Shown piece by piece: positions 42,731 to 51,285 of a stretch of DNA of 64,000 bases. Each line of letters starts with the position of its first letter. Position 1 is the first letter of the stretch. The stretch comes from Paenibacillus sp. HWE-109 (GTDB taxonomy: Bacteria; Bacillota; Bacilli; Paenibacillales; NBRC-103111). The stretch lies in assembly GCF_022163125.1 (NCBI RefSeq), contig NZ_CP091881.1:8773501-8837500 (forward strand), written 5' to 3'. The translations under genes were made by a program, and so were the position numbers. Under the pieces are notes generated by a model. The model was not told the origin of the DNA. It did no database searches and worked only from the letters and a program-made list of their open reading frames with translations.

Positions 42731-44254
42731 TTGAACGGTTCGAGTTCAAACAAGAAACTGATTATTTTAGCCATGGCGCTAGGATTATTGATGTCATCGC
42801 TGGATAACACGATTGTGGCTTCCTGCATCAGTAAATTAAGTGAGGATTTCAACGTTTTTGATAAAATTAGCTGGGTATTCACCGCCTACATGCTAGCGGC
42901 GACGAGCACGATGTTAATATTCGGGAAAATGTCTGATTTATTCGGCAGAAAAATGTTCTATATGATCGGGATTGGCCTGTTTCTAATCGGTTCCGCCTTG
43001 TGTGGTGTCGCTCAAAGTGTCGATCAGTTGATCTGGTTTCGGGTCATTCAGGGCATAGGCTCAGGCGCCTTATTCCCGATTAGTTTCACGATTATTTATA
43101 CAATTTTTAGCGATCCTAAGGATGCCGCCAAAATGTCGGGGGTTTTCGGGGCGATCTTCGGACTTTCTTCTGTAGCCGGTCCTCAATTGGGCAGTTTTAT
43201 TGCCGAACATCTAGGTTGGAGATGGAATTTCTATATCAATGTACCGATCGGGTTGGCTTCCATGATCGTTCTGATGATTGCGCTCAAAGAGACGCGCTCA
43301 GAACGTAAACCCAAAATCGATTATCTGGGAACAATCTTCCTTGTCATCACAACCGTTTCCTTGATGCTGGCTCTGGAGTGGGGCGGCAAGGATTATGCGT
43401 GGAGCTCCTGGCAGGAAATCGGCTTATTCGCTGTATCGGTCATCTTTGGAACTCTGTTTATTATGGTCGAACTGCGTGCTTCCGAGCCCGTACTCCCGCT
43501 GAGCATCTTCAAAAATAAAATGGTTCTCGGAACCAGCATCATCGTCTTCTGCCAAGGTGTGCTGATGTTCTCAGCCATCACGTATCTCCCAATCTTTACG
43601 GTGGCTGTGTTAGGCCACACGAATTCGAATGGCGTACTTACGCCAATGATGGCTTCTTTAATAGCTGGAGCGATCCTCTTCGGCTTCCTGCAATCCAAAT
43701 TTGCATTCCGCACGCTGATGCTTGTCAGTATGTCGATGACGATTATCGTCGCGTGGCTGTTGACCATTGTGAGCAGCGATGCTTCCAGTGGCTATATGAT
43801 CCTCCTTATGATTTTGCTTGGTTTGGGAGCGATCGGACCGCTGATGAGTGTCGCGCAAAGTTCGATTGCAGCGAATGTAGATCCCAAATATATGGGCGTC
43901 AGCTCCTCGATCGTCGGCTTCTGGCGCAGCATTGGCGGTATCATGGGCGCTTCGATTATGGCGACGATTGTGAACAATAATCTCCATCAATTGATCACTG
44001 ATGGCGCGGCTAAAGCGGGTATTCCTGCGGATAAAATTAGTACGCTGGCGAACCCGGAGCTGCTCATGCGGGCAGGCGGTACAATCTCGCCAGAAATTCG
44101 CGAGTTTCTACAGACTGCTCTGGCAACAGCCATCAATCACGGTTTTATTCTCAGCATCTGCATTGGCATCGTGGGCTTCATTACCGCGTTGTTCGTGGGA
44201 TCGAGCCGACTTGAGGCGAGCAAGAAACAGCAGACCAGCGCTGTACATGTGTAA
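42731..44254 (+). CDS. MFS drug exporter, DHA2/EmrB-QacA family
   Basis: 507-residue proton-coupled exporter with about 14 transmembrane helices. Motif D-like LLMSSLDNTIVASCISKLSEDF at the N-terminus, motif A GKMSDLFGRKMFY in loop 2-3 and motif C-like region GAIFGLSSVAGPQLGSFIAEHLGWRWNFYINVPIG. It starts with TTG at 42731, supported by GAGGAGAGGG immediately upstream and by the lack of any better start before the first helix. Co-transcribed with the PadR gene. Confidence 0.92.
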   Translation: MNGSSSNKKLIILAMALGLLMSSLDNTIVASCISKLSEDFNVFDKISWVFTAYMLAATSTMLIFGKMSDLFGRKMFYMIGIGLFLIGSALCGVAQSVDQLIWFRVIQGIGSGALFPISFTIIYTIFSDPKDAAKMSGVFGAIFGLSSVAGPQLGSFIAEHLGWRWNFYINVPIGLASMIVLMIALKETRSERKPKIDYLGTIFLVITTVSLMLALEWGGKDYAWSSWQEIGLFAVSVIFGTLFIMVELRASEPVLPLSIFKNKMVLGTSIIVFCQGVLMFSAITYLPIFTVAVLGHTNSNGVLTPMMASLIAGAILFGFLQSKFAFRTLMLVSMSMTIIVAWLLTIVSSDASSGYMILLMILLGLGAIGPLMSVAQSSIAANVDPKYMGVSSSIVGFWRSIGGIMGASIMATIVNNNLHQLITDGAAKAGIPADKISTLANPELLMRAGGTISPEIREFLQTALATAINHGFILSICIGIVGFITALFVGSSRLEASKKQQTSAVHV

Positions 44255-44261
44255 GAAAGAT

Positions 44262-44292
44262 GGCGTTCACCCTTCCGGGTGGGCGCTTTTTT
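44262..44292 (+). terminator. Terminator of the PadR-MFS operon
   Basis: GGCG-TTC-ACCC / GGGT-GGG-CGC stem with a TTCC loop and six Ts, 8 bp after the stop codon. Confidence 0.85.
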
Positions 44293-44320
44293 AAAATAGG
44301 AACGTACGCGGAACTATCTC

Positions 44321-44525
44321 AGCTGCCTCGCGCGGAGATAAGGGAACCACAGTACGCTATTCTGGCCAAAAGTGACATTATCGCGAGTCAGAGGGAACTA
44401 CAGTGCGCTATTTTGCTGTCTAATGGGGGAATTCAGCACTTTTCGTAGAAATAAGACCCTGTAGTTCCGCTTAATACCATAGCATCCCTGTATATGCCTA
44501 TATAGCGTCCTCTAGTTCCCTTAAC
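44321..44525. repeat. ~205-bp intergenic repeat, copy 2
   Basis: Second copy of the element at 41601-41813, same orientation, directly after a terminator. AGGGAACCACAGTACGCTAT near the left end pairs with the AGCGTCCTCTAGTTCCCTTA-type right end. No coding content. Confidence 0.8.
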
Positions 44526-44587
44526 AGGTTTTGTCGCTACTAAGAGGCTGATCTCTCAGGGAGTAAGATTGGCAATCGCAGATCGCT

Positions 44588-44767
44588 ATCGTAGTTGGAG
44601 GCTTGTTGGCCGGATGTTCGACCCAAAGTGATGGAGGGGCCGCGAACACCGCAGCACCGCAGCAAACCGACAATGCCGTAAAAAAAGAAGAAAAAGTAAA
44701 ACTGACGCTCTGGAGGAACTCAGGGAATGATACAGTGCTTCGATTTCTATGCGCCTCAGACATTTGA
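44588..44767 (+). pseudogene. Remnant of a sugar-binding lipoprotein gene
   Basis: The frame reads IVVGGLLAGCSTQSDGGAANTAAPQQTDNAVKKEEKVKLTLWRNSGND before it degenerates and stops. This is a lipobox LLAGC, a Ser/Ala/Gln-rich linker and the first strand of a solute-binding domain (KVKLTLWRNSGND). No start codon with a ribosome site and no rest of the domain. It is the broken start of another CUT1-type binding protein, lying near the alpha-galactoside genes. Confidence 0.7.
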
Positions 44768-44846
44768 GGATGGACAGGGAAGTCGCACTTGAGCCTATCA
44801 ATCTCCCCAGGTCTGCGATATAGGAGCACGAGGGGCACATAAACGT

Positions 44847-44877
44847 AAAGAACCTAGGCCGCTGGCCCAGGTTCTTT
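44847..44877 (+). terminator. Terminator-like hairpin after the remnant
   Basis: Perfect-looking arms AAAGAACCT-GGCC / GGCC-AGGTTCTTT. It lies after the dead binding-protein gene. Confidence 0.7.
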
Positions 44878-44901
44878 GGCGTTATAGCTCGTGGAACGAC
44901 G

Positions 44902-44970
44902 ATGCGCTATTTGCTCCAAATCGGCGGTTGATGGCAAGTCCGCGGATCGTAGAGACGCTATTTCGCCCAT
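44902..44970. repeat. Partial copy of the GCGGATCGTAGA element
   Basis: Contains GCGGATCGTAGA (44942-44953), CGCTATTTCGCCC and a preceding CCAAATCGGC-GATG block, matching 3845-3897. The second arm is missing. Confidence 0.55.
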
Positions 44971-45030
44971 AGCTGCCAGTTCCGGGGGATATCAAAAGGT
45001 TTGCCATTACCACCTTTAGTCTGTAGAATG

Positions 45031-45039
45031 TTTAGTAAA
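45031..45039. promoter_or_regulatory. TTTAGTAAA operator upstream of first GalR-like gene
   Basis: TTTAGTAAA 36 bp before the regulator start. The same motif recurs before the alpha-galactosidase and the third importer, so this probably mediates autoregulation. Confidence 0.6.
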
Positions 45040-45074
45040 TATTGTTTATTTATATGGCGAAAGTGTGTGATAAC

Positions 45075-46097
45075 ATGGTAACGATTAAAGATATCGCGAA
45101 TCAAGCGCAAGTTTCAAGTGCCACCGTTTCACGCGTTCTAAATAACGACATGACTTTGCAAGTTGCTGATGAGACAAGGCAGCGTATCATTGAAGTTGCC
45201 AAGCAGTTGGATTATAAAAAAGTGAAATCACGTGCAAACAAGCACAGCGAGCCAGAAACCGAGAAAAAACAAGGGATTGGGTTAGTGATCTGGGGTTCGG
45301 AGCAGTTGGAATCTTCCGATCCCTATTTCATGTTTATTCGTCAAGGCATCGGCAGAGAATGCGCCAAGCAAGGTATTACCGTTAACAAGGTGCTGTTCAT
45401 GGATGATTGGGATATGATTATTGCGGATCAGGAGTTGGATGGCTTAATTGTCATCGGCAAAGTGCATATTGATTTGCTCAAACAACTGACTCCCATTCAG
45501 CACATAGTTTCAATTGATTATGTGTTGGACGACGATTATGATTCTGTGATGTTCGATTTGCAAAAGGCGACGAGACATGCCATGGATCATCTGTTCCAGC
45601 TCGGTCACCAAAAGATCGGCTACATTGGCGGGATTAGCTATATTCGCACGTTGGAAGGCAAAGTCCATAACATTGATGTCCGGCAAAAAGAATATGAAGC
45701 GATCATGCGGGAAAAAGGCTGGTTCGAACCCGCCTACTTGTTTGTGAACGACTGGCGCACCGAACAGGGCTATCTATTGATGAAGCAAGCGCTGGAATTG
45801 GACGATCCGCCGACGGCTTTCTTGATCGGCAGCGATCCCATGGCGATAGCGGCGCTGAAAGCCTTGCATGAGGAGGAAATTAAAGTGCCTGATGAGGTCG
45901 CGATTGTTAGCTTCGATGATATTCCGCTTGCCTCGTTTGTATCTCCGGCCCTTACTACGGTGAGGGTGCTGACAGAAGATATGGGGATTACGGCTGTGAA
46001 GCTGCTGGTTGACCGTTTTAACGGTCGTGATGTTCCATTGCATGTTACAATTCCTACTAAACTGATCATTCGTGAAAGCTGTGGCACCAAAACATAG
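45075..46097 (+). CDS. LacI-family regulator, GalR-like (paralogue 1)
   Basis: 340-residue regulator. Helix-turn-helix TIKDIANQAQVSSATVSRVLNND. The effector domain has GLVIWGSEQLESSDPYFMFIRQGIGRECAKQGI, DGLIVIGKV, IVSIDYVLDDDYDSVMFD, HQKIGYIGGISYIRTLEGK and AFLIGSDPMAIAALKAL. The pattern resembles GalR/MsmR-type repressors of alpha-galactoside genes. The protein at 48197 is a clear paralogue. I start at the ATG of 45075; the frame reaches 45042, but those residues precede the helix-turn-helix and the ribosome site is weak either way. The next gene, separated by a terminator and operator region, is a GH36-like enzyme. Confidence 0.87.
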   Translation: MVTIKDIANQAQVSSATVSRVLNNDMTLQVADETRQRIIEVAKQLDYKKVKSRANKHSEPETEKKQGIGLVIWGSEQLESSDPYFMFIRQGIGRECAKQGITVNKVLFMDDWDMIIADQELDGLIVIGKVHIDLLKQLTPIQHIVSIDYVLDDDYDSVMFDLQKATRHAMDHLFQLGHQKIGYIGGISYIRTLEGKVHNIDVRQKEYEAIMREKGWFEPAYLFVNDWRTEQGYLLMKQALELDDPPTAFLIGSDPMAIAALKALHEEEIKVPDEVAIVSFDDIPLASFVSPALTTVRVLTEDMGITAVKLLVDRFNGRDVPLHVTIPTKLIIRESCGTKT

Positions 46098-46110
46098 GAA
46101 TGATAGGTAA

Positions 46111-46152
46111 ACATCCATCAAATCTTCATTGATTTGGTGGATGTTTTTTTTA
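46111..46152 (+). terminator. Terminator after GalR-like gene 1
   Basis: ACATCCATCAAATC (46111-46124) / GATTTGGTGGATGT (46131-46144), a 14-bp stem with one mismatch, and eight Ts. Confidence 0.9.
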
Positions 46153-46279
46153 GGTCAATCCTTATCTGCTTCCAATTCTGCGGTGAGAGATTGTATCTCC
46201 CAACTCACTAATGAACTGGATAGGCGTTATCAAGCAGTTAAAAGGCGGAATTGTCTCAACGCAGCCCACAAATATTTGA

Positions 46280-46359
46280 TTTACTAAAATGAAATAAAAT
46301 TTGTTGAGTAAATCTCATTTTAATGCTAAATTTAAGTAAACTTTTAGTAAATTTATAAT
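46280..46359 (+). promoter_or_regulatory. Promoter with TTTAGTAAA-type operators before the GH36-like gene
   Basis: TATAAT at 46354-46359, 21 bp before the ATG, with a weak -35. TTTAGTAAA at 46343-46351 overlaps the spacer. Related sites are TTTACTAAA (inverted, 46280-46288), TTGAGTAAA (46304-46312) and TTTAAGTAAA (46331-46340). The arrangement suits repression by the GalR-like proteins encoded on both sides. Confidence 0.6.
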
Positions 46360-46379
46360 GGTGAGGGAGAAGAACCGCA

Positions 46380-48170
46380 ATGAAACCAACAGTTTTGAAC
46401 GAAATCCAATTAACCGTAGGCACGTATCATTTTCAATTAGTAGGCTGCAATGATCAATTTCGCGGCTCGCTAACTTCGACGACGGTTCAAGAAGGTGTAG
46501 AACTCATTCACATTAAGTTGGAAGGTGACAGCCTGCAGCAGCCGCCAGCAATCGAATTGGTCTGGTTTCATCCAGGCATAGATATTCAGGGAAGTTGGTA
46601 CCCTAGCGCCTATCGTTCCAAGAGACTGCGTGTGGACTGGGAAGATGGAGTTGTTTCCAAATCAACCTATTCGGCGCCTGTCTTTAGTTTGTTCAATGTG
46701 CTGGGCAGCAACCGTCTCACCTTTGCTTTCTCGGATGCGCTTAATTCTGTCGCCTTATCGGCTGGCGTCAATGAGGAGACTGCGACTTTCCGCTGTGGAG
46801 TCAAATTATTTGTTGAACCAATCGCGCCTCTATCTGTGTATGAAGCGACTTTGCGATTGGATTCCAGGGAAGTGCCATATTATGAAAGCTTGAACGATGT
46901 TCAGAAGTGGTGGGCAACGCTCCCAGGTTACACGCCAGCTGTTGTGCCTGAGTCAGCTAAATTACCGATGTACTCCACTTGGTATAGCTTTCATCAGCAG
47001 TTTACATCAGAGGGGATCGAGCAAGAGTGCAGGTTAGCGAAACAAATAGGTTGTGAAGCCGTCATTGTAGACGATGGCTGGCAAACGTCTGATCATACTC
47101 GCGGCTATGCATTTTGCGGAGACTGGGAAGTGTGCGCAGAGAAGATTCCGGATATGAGATCCCATGTTGCCAGCGTTCATAGAATGGGGTTGAAGTATTT
47201 GTTGTGGTACTCGGTGCCATTTGTGGGCTTCAAGAGCCGAAATTGGGAGCGCTTTAAAACGAAAATGCTAAAGACGGTCGATAGCTTGCAAACGGGTGTG
47301 CTCGACCCGCGATATCCTGATGTCCGGGACTTCATTATTGACCTGTATGAAACAGCGCTGACGGAATGGGATTTGGATGGCTTTAAACTTGATTTTATCG
47401 ATAGTTTTGTGGGGACGGAAGAGACGATTTACAAGATCGATAGCGAGATGGATTATATCTCGATTCCTGAAGCTGTTGACTGCTTAATGAGCAATATCAT
47501 CGACAGATTGAGGTTCATTAAGCCTGAGGTCATGATCGAGTTCCGCCAGAATTACATCGGTCCGTTAATGAGGAAATATGGAAACATGTTTAGGGCTATG
47601 GATTGTCCGAATGATGCGATCGAAAATAGAGTCAGGACACTGGATATTCGGTTAATCAGCGGAAATACGGCTGTGCATTCCGATATGGTGATGTGGCATC
47701 CGCACGAAATGGTTGAAAGTTCAGCGCTGCAAATCGTGAACACTTTATTTTCTGTTCCGCAACTATCCGTTAAGCTGGATGGTCTTCCTGAGGAGCATCT
47801 GCAAATGGTACGGTTTTGGCTGACTTTTTGGAGAGAGCATCGCGATGTGTTGGTAGACGGACGGATAATGCCGCAGCATCCAGACTTTCTCTTTCCTCTG
47901 GTCATCGCCGATACAGCTGCCAAAAGAGTCGTTTGCGCTTATGGAGATGTTACTGTTCGACCCGGCGGCAATCCTCCTGAACTGGTTCTGTTCGTGAACG
48001 GAACACTGAATTCGCGGCTGAATGTGGAGCTTGAAGAGGATTGGGGCAGCAGATGGTTGGAGGTTCGAGATTGCAAAGGGCAATTGGTGAAAAAGGAACT
48101 TGTGGAATTGAATGCTGGCATTCATCGTTTGGAAATTCCTCCTTGCGGTGTGGCAGCTGTATATGAATAG
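46380..48170 (+). CDS. Alpha-galactosidase-like glycoside hydrolase (GH36-like)
   Basis: 596-residue protein without a signal peptide. A beta-rich N-terminal domain is followed by a TIM barrel: EAVIVDDGWQ, LKYLLWYSVPFVG, DLDGFKLDFIDSF with Asp338 as likely nucleophile, and FRAMDCPNDAIENR (Asp408/Asp412) as likely acid-base region. A beta-rich C-terminal domain ends the protein. The layout fits clan-D alpha-galactosidases that cleave terminal alpha-galactose from raffinose- or melibiose-type sugars. GTGAGGGAGAAG precedes the ATG. It is flanked by two GalR-like regulators, and the MelA-type enzyme and a sugar importer follow. Another alpha-glycosidase specificity within the clan is possible. 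Confidence 0.8.
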   Translation: MKPTVLNEIQLTVGTYHFQLVGCNDQFRGSLTSTTVQEGVELIHIKLEGDSLQQPPAIELVWFHPGIDIQGSWYPSAYRSKRLRVDWEDGVVSKSTYSAPVFSLFNVLGSNRLTFAFSDALNSVALSAGVNEETATFRCGVKLFVEPIAPLSVYEATLRLDSREVPYYESLNDVQKWWATLPGYTPAVVPESAKLPMYSTWYSFHQQFTSEGIEQECRLAKQIGCEAVIVDDGWQTSDHTRGYAFCGDWEVCAEKIPDMRSHVASVHRMGLKYLLWYSVPFVGFKSRNWERFKTKMLKTVDSLQTGVLDPRYPDVRDFIIDLYETALTEWDLDGFKLDFIDSFVGTEETIYKIDSEMDYISIPEAVDCLMSNIIDRLRFIKPEVMIEFRQNYIGPLMRKYGNMFRAMDCPNDAIENRVRTLDIRLISGNTAVHSDMVMWHPHEMVESSALQIVNTLFSVPQLSVKLDGLPEEHLQMVRFWLTFWREHRDVLVDGRIMPQHPDFLFPLVIADTAAKRVVCAYGDVTVRPGGNPPELVLFVNGTLNSRLNVELEEDWGSRWLEVRDCKGQLVKKELVELNAGIHRLEIPPCGVAAVYE

Positions 48171-48196
48171 CACCAAAAATGCTTGGAGAGTATGTG

Positions 48197-49225
48197 ATGA
48201 TGATCGCCACGATTAAAGATATCGCCAAAATGGCGAGGGTTTCCTCAGCAACGGTTTCAAGGGTGCTCAACAGCGATACCACCTTTCATGTACCCGAAGA
48301 AACGAGGATTCGCATTATGGAGACCGCCGTTAAGTTGAATTATCGCAGAAGTGAGCGGAAACAGAAACTGGTATCACCGGATATGCAGGACTTGAAGTTT
48401 GGCTTATTGATCTGGTGTTCTGAGCAGATGGAATACTCGGATCCCTTTTACTTGTCAATTCGGCAGGGGATTGAGAAGGAGTGCGTCAAATATGGGATTA
48501 GCATAAGCAGAGTATTCCGATTCATAGATGAAACTAGTACGGATATCGATGCAAGTCAGTTGGATGGATTATTCGTAATTGGCAAAGTTCATCTGGATAT
48601 CATCCATAAAACGACGCAAACGCCTAATATCGTTTCGATTGATTATGTATTAAGTGAAGAGTATGACTCCGTGATGTTTGATTTGCCCAAGGCGACAAAG
48701 CAGGCTTTGACGCATTTGCTTCAACTTGGGCATCAAAAGATCGGTTATATTGGCGGTATCAGCTACATCCGAACCCTAGAAGGAAAAATATTTAATACAG
48801 ATGCTAGGCAAAAAGAGTTTGAAGTTATCTTGAAAGAGCACAATGTATTCAACCCAAGCTATGTGTTTGCCGGAGATTGGCGCCCGGAAGTAGGCTATCA
48901 ATTAATGAAACAAGCTCTGGAGGCAGAAGATGTGCCTACCGCTTTTGTAATTGGCAGTGACCCCATGGCGATAGCTGCGCTTAAAGCAGTGAGCGAATCC
49001 GCTTATCAAGTGCCCAACGATATAGCCATTGTCAGTATTGATGATATAGAACTTGCCTCCTTCGTGACTCCGCCTTTAACAAGTGTCAAAGTGTTTATGG
49101 AGGAAATGGGAGAAACAGCCGTGAAGCTAATGGTTGACCGTCTGAAAGGACGTGAACGGGCGTTGCATGTAACCATTCCAACGAAGCTTAGAATAAGAAC
49201 AAGCTGTGGCGCGAACGCACAGTAA
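48197..49225 (+). CDS. LacI-family regulator, GalR-like (paralogue 2)
   Basis: 342-residue regulator, clearly paralogous to the one at 45075. Shared stretches are SSATVSRVLN, YDSVMFDL, LGHQKIGYIGGISYIRTLEGK, GSDPMAIAALKA and LHVTIPTKL-IR-SCG. It starts at the ATG of 48197, 8 bp after GGAG; the ATG at 48179 precedes that site. It sits between the alpha-galactosidase gene and the third importer operon and probably controls both together with paralogue 1. Confidence 0.88.
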   Translation: MMIATIKDIAKMARVSSATVSRVLNSDTTFHVPEETRIRIMETAVKLNYRRSERKQKLVSPDMQDLKFGLLIWCSEQMEYSDPFYLSIRQGIEKECVKYGISISRVFRFIDETSTDIDASQLDGLFVIGKVHLDIIHKTTQTPNIVSIDYVLSEEYDSVMFDLPKATKQALTHLLQLGHQKIGYIGGISYIRTLEGKIFNTDARQKEFEVILKEHNVFNPSYVFAGDWRPEVGYQLMKQALEAEDVPTAFVIGSDPMAIAALKAVSESAYQVPNDIAIVSIDDIELASFVTPPLTSVKVFMEEMGETAVKLMVDRLKGRERALHVTIPTKLRIRTSCGANAQ

Positions 49226-49244
49226 AACAATAAACGACTCTGTC

Positions 49245-49274
49245 GTGAGAAAGCGAGTAGGTTCGCTTTCTCAC
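49245..49274 (+). terminator. Hairpin after GalR-like gene 2
   Basis: Perfect 12-bp arms GTGAGAAAGCGA / TCGCTTTCTCAC with a 6-nt loop. The following T run is short, so termination may be incomplete. Confidence 0.65.
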
Positions 49275-49289
49275 TTAACAGGATGAAGT

Positions 49290-49375
49290 TTTAGTAAATA
49301 TTTTCTCTAAAACAGATATTTTTCGCTATAATTTTAGTAAAATCTATTGTGTTTTTAAGTAAATATCAGTAAAAT
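49290..49375 (+). promoter_or_regulatory. Cluster of TTTAGTAAA-type operators before the third importer
   Basis: Exact TTTAGTAAA at 49290-49298 and 49333-49341, and variants TTTAAGTAAA (about 49353) and ATCAGTAAAA (about 49365), in an AT-rich leader. A TATAAT occurs at 49327-49332. The sites are the same family as at 45031 and 46343. Confidence 0.6.
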
Positions 49376-49521
49376 AAAAGTGTGGAAAGATATTTGCTGT
49401 CCATACCCAGATCAACTTGCTTACAGCGTAATTGGATTGCTGAGATGAAGGAGGAAATCTTAAGAGAGGGTTTTGAAAGCGCACTCATTTTATTTAACTT
49501 ACAGGAAAGCAGGGGTAAAAG

Positions 49522-51201
49522 TTGAAGAAAAAAATGCGAGTAGTATTATCAACGGCATTATCGATGAGTGTAGTTGTTGGTTGTTCCGCCCAGAAAGCTG
49601 AGAACAAGGCAACAGAAACAGCGGCGGCTACCAGCGAAACAAAAGTAGAAACGTCCAAAGCCGCAACGAATGAGTTTGGTTGGGAAGTACCAAGCAAAAC
49701 AATTGAGTTTAGTTACTATTACGCAGATTCGATCAGCCCGGACAAGACCAAGAAGAATAGCGATCTAATGCATAAATACTTATTGGAGAAGTTCAACGTT
49801 AACTTGAATAAAATTACATTTGACGCGAAGAAAGAGGATAAGCTGAATCTGATGCTGGCCTCCAACGATTACCCTGAGGTGATCGCCAATATGGATGAGG
49901 CGACAGTAGCGAAGTGGGTCGCGCAGGGAAAAGTGCTGGAGCTTGGTCCCTATATCGACAAGTTTGCACCCAACGTCAAGTCACAGCTAGGCGATCTTTA
50001 TAAAACTTACTTAACGAACGGTAAAATGTATGCCCTTCCAGGTTATTGGGGATCATTGCCGATCCCGGATTTTTCAGCTCATATTCGCTATGACTACTGG
50101 AAAGAACTTGGGACTCCTAAGTTTGATACGCCGGATCAATACTATGATGTCCTGAAGAAAATCCAGGAGAAGCATCCTAAGAATGACAAGGGTGAGAAGA
50201 CGTACGCCCTTTCAGGTTTTGCGCCGGTTACAGAGAAGATCGTTCCGACCTTGGCGGGCATGTGGGGATTGAAAGACGGAAATAAGATCTCATCTGACGG
50301 AAAGATTACGCATTGGATTAACACGCCAGAGGGGCTTGAGCTTACGCTTTTCATGAACAAGGTTTATCGCGATGGCTTGCTGGATCCCGATACGTTTATC
50401 AACAAGTACGAGAACATGAAAGCCAAAATGTCAACGGATCGCGTTATGGGCTTCATCGGCGCTTGGTGGATCGGTTGGAACGCAGGCCACGAAGTTTGGC
50501 AGAAGAATGATCCGAATTGGAACGAAGAGAAACGGTTTATGCAAGTGAGTGCCAAAGCTGCCAGTGCGGATAAAGCTAATTTGTCAGGGAAGAATTCGCG
50601 AAGTACAGGTATGACTGTCATCACGAATAAGGCCAAAAATCCAGAAGAAATTATGAAATGGCTAAATTTCTCGGTCAGCGATATCGGTACAAGATTAATC
50701 GGCTGGGGAGTTCCGAATACCGACAAATCAACATGGACTTTCAAAGACGGGAAGGCGAGTTTCGTTGAATCGCAGAAACAAGCGATCATTGATTCCAAAT
50801 TTGATTACGATGCTGGTGATCTGCTTGGTATGGATTTGTATAATCTGGTCACAAGCCAGGGTGTTACGAAGGATGATGGCAAAAGCACCTATTGGTTTGA
50901 CCAAAACTTCAATGATAATGCCAAATGGAAAAAGATGATGAACGAGAATTTGAAGGATACGATTTATGACAATACCGTTGGGGACATCAAAATTCCGGCC
51001 AACGATCCGCTTGCCATTACAGATAAGCAAGTGAAAGATTTGCTGGAGTCGCAGTGGGCCAAGGCAGTGCTGAGCAAGACGGAGGAAGAGAGTCGAACCA
51101 ACTTCGCTGCCCTGAAAGAAAAACTGAATGCGGCGGGTCTGGATAAGATTGAGAAATATAAAACCGATGAATACCAAAGAAGATTGAAAGAGTGGAAATA
51201 A
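49522..51201 (+). CDS. Extracellular sugar-binding lipoprotein (third importer)
   Basis: 559-residue LplA-type lipoprotein. It starts with TTG at 49522, supported by AGGGG at proper spacing and by the MKKKMR charged start; the internal ATG at 49534 would leave only one positive charge. Lipobox VVGC with Cys21, a Thr/Ala/Lys linker, then the binding domain (TIEFSYYYADSISPDKTKK; GKMYALPGYWGSLPIPDFSAHIRYDYWKELG). It stands first in the operon, the reverse of the other two importers. By context the ligand is probably an alpha-galactoside. Confidence 0.9.
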   Translation: MKKKMRVVLSTALSMSVVVGCSAQKAENKATETAAATSETKVETSKAATNEFGWEVPSKTIEFSYYYADSISPDKTKKNSDLMHKYLLEKFNVNLNKITFDAKKEDKLNLMLASNDYPEVIANMDEATVAKWVAQGKVLELGPYIDKFAPNVKSQLGDLYKTYLTNGKMYALPGYWGSLPIPDFSAHIRYDYWKELGTPKFDTPDQYYDVLKKIQEKHPKNDKGEKTYALSGFAPVTEKIVPTLAGMWGLKDGNKISSDGKITHWINTPEGLELTLFMNKVYRDGLLDPDTFINKYENMKAKMSTDRVMGFIGAWWIGWNAGHEVWQKNDPNWNEEKRFMQVSAKAASADKANLSGKNSRSTGMTVITNKAKNPEEIMKWLNFSVSDIGTRLIGWGVPNTDKSTWTFKDGKASFVESQKQAIIDSKFDYDAGDLLGMDLYNLVTSQGVTKDDGKSTYWFDQNFNDNAKWKKMMNENLKDTIYDNTVGDIKIPANDPLAITDKQVKDLLESQWAKAVLSKTEEESRTNFAALKEKLNAAGLDKIEKYKTDEYQRRLKEWK

Positions 51202-51210
51202 CAATGACGA

Positions 51211-51232
51211 AAGGAAGGGTCAACCCTTCCTT
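51211..51232 (+). promoter_or_regulatory. Intercistronic hairpin after the binding-protein gene
   Basis: AAGGAAGGGT / ACCCTTCCTT with a 2-nt loop and only short T stretches. It lies 10 bp after the stop and probably serves as partial terminator or RNA-end protection, raising binding-protein levels above permease levels. Confidence 0.65.
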
Positions 51233-51285
51233 TCCTTTGTCCGCATTGTCCCAGTAAATCCAAACAATCGGATACGGAGGTCCTT

